This document shows positions 29,651 through 33,001 of a stretch of DNA of 33,001 bases, in pieces. Source of the DNA: Planctomycetota bacterium (GTDB lineage: Bacteria > Planctomycetota > Phycisphaerae > Phycisphaerales > SM1A02). A program made the position numbers and the translations under genes. Position 1 is the first letter of the stretch; the number at the start of each line of letters is the position of its first letter. The stretch spans positions 1-33,001 of the forward strand of contig JADFFQ010000043.1 of NCBI GenBank assembly GCA_022568135.1, given 5' to 3'. The notes under the pieces are model-generated. The model did no database searches. It was not told where the DNA came from and saw only the letters and a list, made by a program, of their open reading frames with translations.

Positions 29651-29737
29651 GGTGGCCCGCCCGACTTCGACGGCGATGGCAACGTCGGCATCCTCGATCT
29701 GCTCGCGTTGCTGGCGAACTGGGGGCCGTGCCCATAG
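29651..29737 (+). pseudogene. Second, out-of-frame dockerin-like tag after the NHL gene
   Basis: Just past the NHL stop, in another frame, the sequence reads GGPPDFDGDGNVGILDLLAL and LANWGPCP, stopping at 29735-29737. It includes the D-x-D-G-D-G-N calcium-loop part as well as the GILDLL tail, so it is the most complete of the orphan tags. It may be the original end of a longer protein lost by frameshift. Confidence 0.6.
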
Positions 29738-29739
29738 GA

Positions 29740-29958
29740 ATGTCCAACCGCATCGCCTGCGAATCCCTGGACGCCATGTGCTCGGTCTGCAAGGTCCACT
29801 GCGCCACATGGCGGACTGAGGATCGTCAGGGCGACGGCCACTGGACGCTCGATGCCTGCGACGACTCGGGCCAGCGATGGATCGTTCACCACGACGATCT
29901 GCTGAAAGCGGTTGTGCTGCTGGGCGATATGCTGGGCGTGGATTGGGAGGACGGGTAG
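29740..29958 (+). CDS. Cys-rich small protein, copy 3
   Basis: A 72-residue protein starting MSNRIACESLDAMCSVCKVH. It has the same five cysteines (7, 14, 17, 21, 40) as copy 2, the block HWTLDACDDSGQRWIVHHDD and an acidic end LGDMLGVDWEDG. The start codon lies 2 bp after the stop of the orphan tag, and the whole segment from the dockerin module to this gene repeats the arrangement at 21137-21542. AGGA touches the start codon, too close for a normal ribosome site, so translation may be coupled to the preceding frame or leaderless. Family and function unknown; zinc binding is plausible. Confidence 0.6.
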   Translation: MSNRIACESLDAMCSVCKVHCATWRTEDRQGDGHWTLDACDDSGQRWIVHHDDLLKAVVLLGDMLGVDWEDG

Positions 29959-29983
29959 GCCGCCGCCAGGCTATCGTTGTGTC

Positions 29984-30265
29984 GTGATACGCCGCCTGTT
30001 CACGCTCGCGTTGTTCCTGTTGCTCGGCGCGGTTGTCAACGTCGCCGTGGCGTAGGGATTCGCCGCAGGGTCTGCGCCTGCGAACGTAGAGTCGCCGGAG
30101 TTCACACCGAGGAAGATCGCGGAGGATGAACAACACCCGGCGTTCGAGCGGTGGAGGCTCTGCAACGACTTCCAGAGCGGCCGCCTACCGCTACGCCACC
30201 CCGATGTGCTTAAGCAACGTGGGCGAGTACTCAGAAGCTACCTCACCGAAGCCGCAACCGTGTAG
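29984..30265 (+). pseudogene. Small membrane protein gene with an in-frame stop
   Basis: A GTG start opens IRRLFTLALFLLLGAVVNVA followed by VA, the usual membrane anchor of short planctomycete proteins that normally continue with Trp-Gly. Here TAG (30053-30055) stands where TGG would be expected. The frame then stays open for 69 codons (GFAAGSAPANVESPEFTPRK, FERWRLCNDFQSGRLPLRHP) to 30263-30265, overlapping the end of the convergent helicase gene. A recent nonsense mutation is the simplest reading; a sequencing error or stop read-through are alternatives. Confidence 0.55.
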
Positions 30266-32730
30266 TTCTGAATGATGGGGTTGGGAAGGAGATGATGAGT
30301 GGCAAGGAGGGCAGCCGCCTCCTTCGGTTGGCCAAAGCCGACGAGTTTCGACACAGATACGCAGTAGGCCACAAAGGCCTGACGAAGCTCGGGGAGCTTG
30401 CCCTTGGTCACCACCCTTGTGTCGGGAGGAGGTGTTGCGGCGTGCTCGAACACTGATGACGGATGAACGAGGACCGGCGACGCAGAACAAGTGTTGTCGT
30501 ACGTCGAGCGAAACCAGTTCACCGAGCCTGCGAGCTGGTTGCAATCCTTCTTGCTCACGGTGCTCGTGGTCGCCTCATTCTTGCATTCGATTATGAAGTA
30601 ACGGAGGTCCCCAACCGCCCACAGCACGTCGGGGCCAACACCGAACGCGGATTCGGGCAACTGGGGTCCGAACCCGAGTAAGAGAGCTACGTCGTGCATC
30701 GCTCGGTGGAACCGCTTGAACGAGCTAGGTCGGAACTCAAGCCCGTCAGCGATGGAATGTGCCGCGACCACGAGTGCGTTAGGCTTCGTGAAGTGCTGGC
30801 GGATGTAGGCCAGGCTCCTGGTCGCTTGTTCTGCCGCCACGGGCGAAAGACGCGAGTATTGAATGCCAGCCTGTGGGCGGACAAGTTGGTTATTCAACTG
30901 AACGGCCGCCCGCTGACGCTCCTGTGCGTCAACGGCGTTTAGAGGATGCGTGTACTCGGCGAGCTCGGCCATGAGCCAGCCCTTTACCGCACGCTCATCG
31001 ACACCGTCGACTATCTGCTGCATGGTGTCTACTGCCGTTGAGTAGTCGTTCATTGAAGCTGCGTCGAATGCCGTACGTCGGGCAATCGCGACCGAAAGGT
31101 CCGCACTCTCCGTCGTGTACTTCGCGTGAACCAACGCTGACTTTGCCGCCTTTACCCACTCGGCATTTCGGTCAAGGCAATAGTCCACTGCCGTGCCAAT
31201 CTCCTCGATGCCTTTGCCACGTACCTGGCTACCGACCTGCTCTGAGAGGTCGAACTGAGCCCTCGTTGGAGGCGTGAAATGTGAGACGCCGTTTCGGGTG
31301 AATAGGTGTCCGGTGAGCGACCGCCCCATGAGGAGCACTACACAGTGGTCATCGCTTGCCCGAACTCCACGGCCCATTCCCTGTTCGATTTGCTGCACGG
31401 ATCTACCGACTTCGAGTGATGACCCGTGCAACACCGACCCCTGTTCAATCTGGTCAATCGCTCGCCGGGCATTTGGAAGACCATCGAGAACGAGGATGCG
31501 GCACGCGGCGTGCGGTAGGTCGATGCCGTCGTACTTGTTCACGAGGACAACAAGCCCCACGTGCCCCTCGGTCAGTTTGGTCACGCCGCTTGTCAGGTTC
31601 TCTGCCGTGAGCTTCAAGTCGGAAACGTCCTCCCAGAACTTCGCTCTGTAGTGCGAAGGGACGATTACAACAACATTGCAGGACTTAGACTTTGCAGCAA
31701 CAAGTCCCTTGATGTCCTTGTCTGAAACTGCGGGGTCTAACTCCTGGGGCACCAGAATCATCCGGTCGCCAATGTCGCTTGCACTTCCCGGCGTGATTGC
31801 GGTCGAGATGTCATCTGGATTCGCGTCGAAATGGGTTACCAGAATGCTGTCATCGGCGAACGTCGCACTCATGAATAGCCTGCGTTCGGCACGCTCGAAG
31901 CTGGGAATGACGCCCACGGGCAGGCATCGTGGGGAGAGTTCGACTCGTCCGCCGCCTAAAACACATCTGCACTGCTTCAAACAGTCCCGCAGCAACGGCC
32001 AGACGAACTTCACATCGTCGTCATCTCGTTCTTCATGCAGGATGGCCTCAACCTCTTGGACCTTGTTGAGCCATGCCCAGAACGGCACGAGCATTCGCCT
32101 GTGAGGTTCATGTTGCTCCACGTCCAAGACCGCACTGGTTGACTGAGCCTCGAGGTCCGGCCGGAACAAGGCGAACAGCTTGCCGTATGCATTGTGCGTG
32201 GCATCCAGGTCAAGCGTGAACTGTTCTTCAGCCGTTGCAAGACATGCATGAGCATCGTCCAGAATCAAGCTGCCTATGGGGATTCGTACGCCTTGCTGGC
32301 CAACGCCGAACTTAGACTTGCCGTTCAGCAGCACGAAGATGTTGGTAACGAGAATGGCTTTTCCGCGTGCGACGGCAATCGCCCTCGGGTCCTCGGCGAC
32401 CGCGACGCCGAGGCCCTTAGCTTCCTGAATCACCTGTGACGCCAGGTATGGCGTTGGTGCAATGTAGACCGCGGGTCCCTTGTTCTCGTTGAGGCAACTC
32501 TTGAGAATGAGAAGACCAACGACGGTCTTGCCGCCGCCCGTGTTCATCTTGACCCGTAAGTCAGTCGCCGACTCTCGCCTAGCGAACCACTGGTCGAGCA
32601 CTTCGGCCTGGACGTCGCGAAGGTACCCGTACTTTGGCTGCTTATCGGGAAGAACCGCGAAGACTTCGCGTGGGTGCACCACTGTGTCAGTCGTCGACGG
32701 AGCCGCAATCTTGGAGAAGTCCAGAGGCAT
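30238..32730 (-). CDS. SF2 helicase with C-terminal PD-(D/E)XK nuclease domain
   Basis: An 830-residue protein. Superfamily 2 helicase motifs occur in order: Q/YLRDVQAEVLDQWF (37-50), motif I NTGGGKTVVG (Lys 68, Thr 69), motif II LILDDAHACL (158-161 DDAH), motif III FMSATF (288-290) and motif VI QQIEQGMGRGVR (Arg 454 and 457). A helical middle of about 200 residues follows. The C-terminal part has GPDVLWAVGDLRYFIIECKN, i.e. Asp 701, Glu 715 and Lys 717, the PD-(D/E)XK nuclease signature as in Mrr/restriction-type enzymes. Helicase-nuclease fusions of this kind occur in DNA-defence loci. The start at 32730 is chosen because AGGA lies 9 nt upstream. It follows an endonuclease gene by 10 bp, so the two probably form an operon. 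Confidence 0.85.
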   Translation of the reverse strand: MPLDFSKIAAPSTTDTVVHPREVFAVLPDKQPKYGYLRDVQAEVLDQWFARRESATDLRVKMNTGGGKTVVGLLILKSCLNENKGPAVYIAPTPYLASQVIQEAKGLGVAVAEDPRAIAVARGKAILVTNIFVLLNGKSKFGVGQQGVRIPIGSLILDDAHACLATAEEQFTLDLDATHNAYGKLFALFRPDLEAQSTSAVLDVEQHEPHRRMLVPFWAWLNKVQEVEAILHEERDDDDVKFVWPLLRDCLKQCRCVLGGGRVELSPRCLPVGVIPSFERAERRLFMSATFADDSILVTHFDANPDDISTAITPGSASDIGDRMILVPQELDPAVSDKDIKGLVAAKSKSCNVVVIVPSHYRAKFWEDVSDLKLTAENLTSGVTKLTEGHVGLVVLVNKYDGIDLPHAACRILVLDGLPNARRAIDQIEQGSVLHGSSLEVGRSVQQIEQGMGRGVRASDDHCVVLLMGRSLTGHLFTRNGVSHFTPPTRAQFDLSEQVGSQVRGKGIEEIGTAVDYCLDRNAEWVKAAKSALVHAKYTTESADLSVAIARRTAFDAASMNDYSTAVDTMQQIVDGVDERAVKGWLMAELAEYTHPLNAVDAQERQRAAVQLNNQLVRPQAGIQYSRLSPVAAEQATRSLAYIRQHFTKPNALVVAAHSIADGLEFRPSSFKRFHRAMHDVALLLGFGPQLPESAFGVGPDVLWAVGDLRYFIIECKNEATTSTVSKKDCNQLAGSVNWFRSTYDNTCSASPVLVHPSSVFEHAATPPPDTRVVTKGKLPELRQAFVAYCVSVSKLVGFGQPKEAAALLATHHLLPNPIIQNYTVAASVR

Positions 32731-32740
32731 GGGCGGTATC

Positions 32741-33001
32741 CTAATGCAGGGCCTGGCCGCCCGCACGCTGTTTCGCGCCGCCAGCCGCATTGGGGGCGTC
32801 TACGGAGGTCAGGTACGGCGTCAGGTCGGCCTTGCTGCTGCCGTAGTCGTCGCCACCGTACATCGGAAGGATGAAGGCCAGCACATCGAGACCGCCGTTC
32901 AGGGCGTCCTTGACGACAACCTTGAAGAAGGCATCCGGTACGGCCACCTTGATCTCGCCGGGGTCGCCGATCCACTCCGAAGGCGTCCTGTTGTTGAAGA
33001 C
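32741..33001 (-). CDS. DNA/RNA non-specific endonuclease, C-terminal part (cut by window end)
   Basis: The frame is open from the right edge for 86 codons to the stop at 32741-32743. It reads WIGDPGEIKVAVPDAFFKVV, LDVLAFILPMYGGDDYG and DLTPYLTSVDAPNAAG. This matches the end of NUC1/EndA-type endonucleases (V-A-V-P-x-x-F-x-K-V-V, V-L-A-F-I-L-P, Y-L-T-S-V-D). The catalytic D-R-G-H and metal-binding Asn/Glu would lie outside the window. The usual family end is at the Y-L-x-S-V-D region, so the additional 15 residues are a short tail. Position directly upstream of the helicase-nuclease suggests joint function; many such enzymes are secreted, but the N-terminus cannot be seen. Confidence 0.75.
   Translation of the reverse strand, partial: VFNNRTPSEWIGDPGEIKVAVPDAFFKVVVKDALNGGLDVLAFILPMYGGDDYGSSKADLTPYLTSVDAPNAAGGAKQRAGGQALH

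Overview
The window looks like a piece of a high-GC Planctomycetes chromosome, probably of the Phycisphaerae type. This rests on recurring family signatures, not on a marker gene. They are secreted proteins ending in dockerin-like tags (GILDLLTLLANWG, DGCVDAFDLAKLLAEWC), CGYDLR/CPECG zinc-ribbon tails, a small MIRRLFTL-type membrane protein, and an ECF sigma factor overlapping a large membrane Ser/Thr kinase. No rRNA or complete tRNA gene is visible.

Layout. 1-1.4 kb: a nitroreductase tail, a frameshifted small-protein gene and a small lower-GC patch (SnoaL-like protein, VOC fragment). 1.7-11.6 kb: a mobile element or nested elements. A 3' tRNA-Arg fragment is followed by a pentapeptide membrane protein, a tyrosine integrase and a tightly packed minus-strand operon (HTH protein, unknown protein with iteron-like DNA, P-loop ATPase, TOPRIM protein, small proteins). 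Beyond these lie a DUF5681-like protein, a small serine recombinase and a DnaX-like AAA+ ATPase. 11.6-14.4 kb: gene remnants, two lipoprotein genes and orphan C-terminal tags.

14.5-19.4 kb holds the most striking locus, a mercury operon in which every gene touches or overlaps the next. It has merR with the three Hg(II)-binding cysteines, a MerR-type long-spacer promoter, a thioredoxin-fold protein, a single protein joining MerB, MerT and MerP-like domains, a periplasmic protein with two HMA domains, an NHL-repeat lipoprotein and an outer-membrane beta-barrel. No merA is present in the window. The fusion has the topology needed to hold a cytoplasmic organomercurial lyase, an inner-membrane transporter and a periplasmic metal-binding domain in one chain. 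The downstream genes would extend the route to the outer membrane; that extension is inference.

19.5-24.4 kb: small housekeeping or regulatory genes (zinc ribbons, an RRM protein, two PilZ proteins) and a dispersed repeat made of a dockerin-like module plus a 69-72 aa cysteine-rich protein. That small protein occurs three times in the window, one copy frameshifted. 24.5-27.4 kb: the sigma factor/kinase pair. 27.4-28.4 kb: a decayed stretch with an hsdM C-terminal remnant and a second tRNA-Arg 3' fragment flanked by tandem 11-bp repeats, resembling an integrase attachment site. 28.4-30.2 kb: a secreted NHL protein with dockerin-like tags, the third small-protein copy and a broken membrane-protein gene. 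30.2-33 kb: a helicase with a C-terminal PD-(D/E)XK nuclease site, preceded by the end of a DNA/RNA non-specific endonuclease gene; this pair may be a defence or DNA-processing module.
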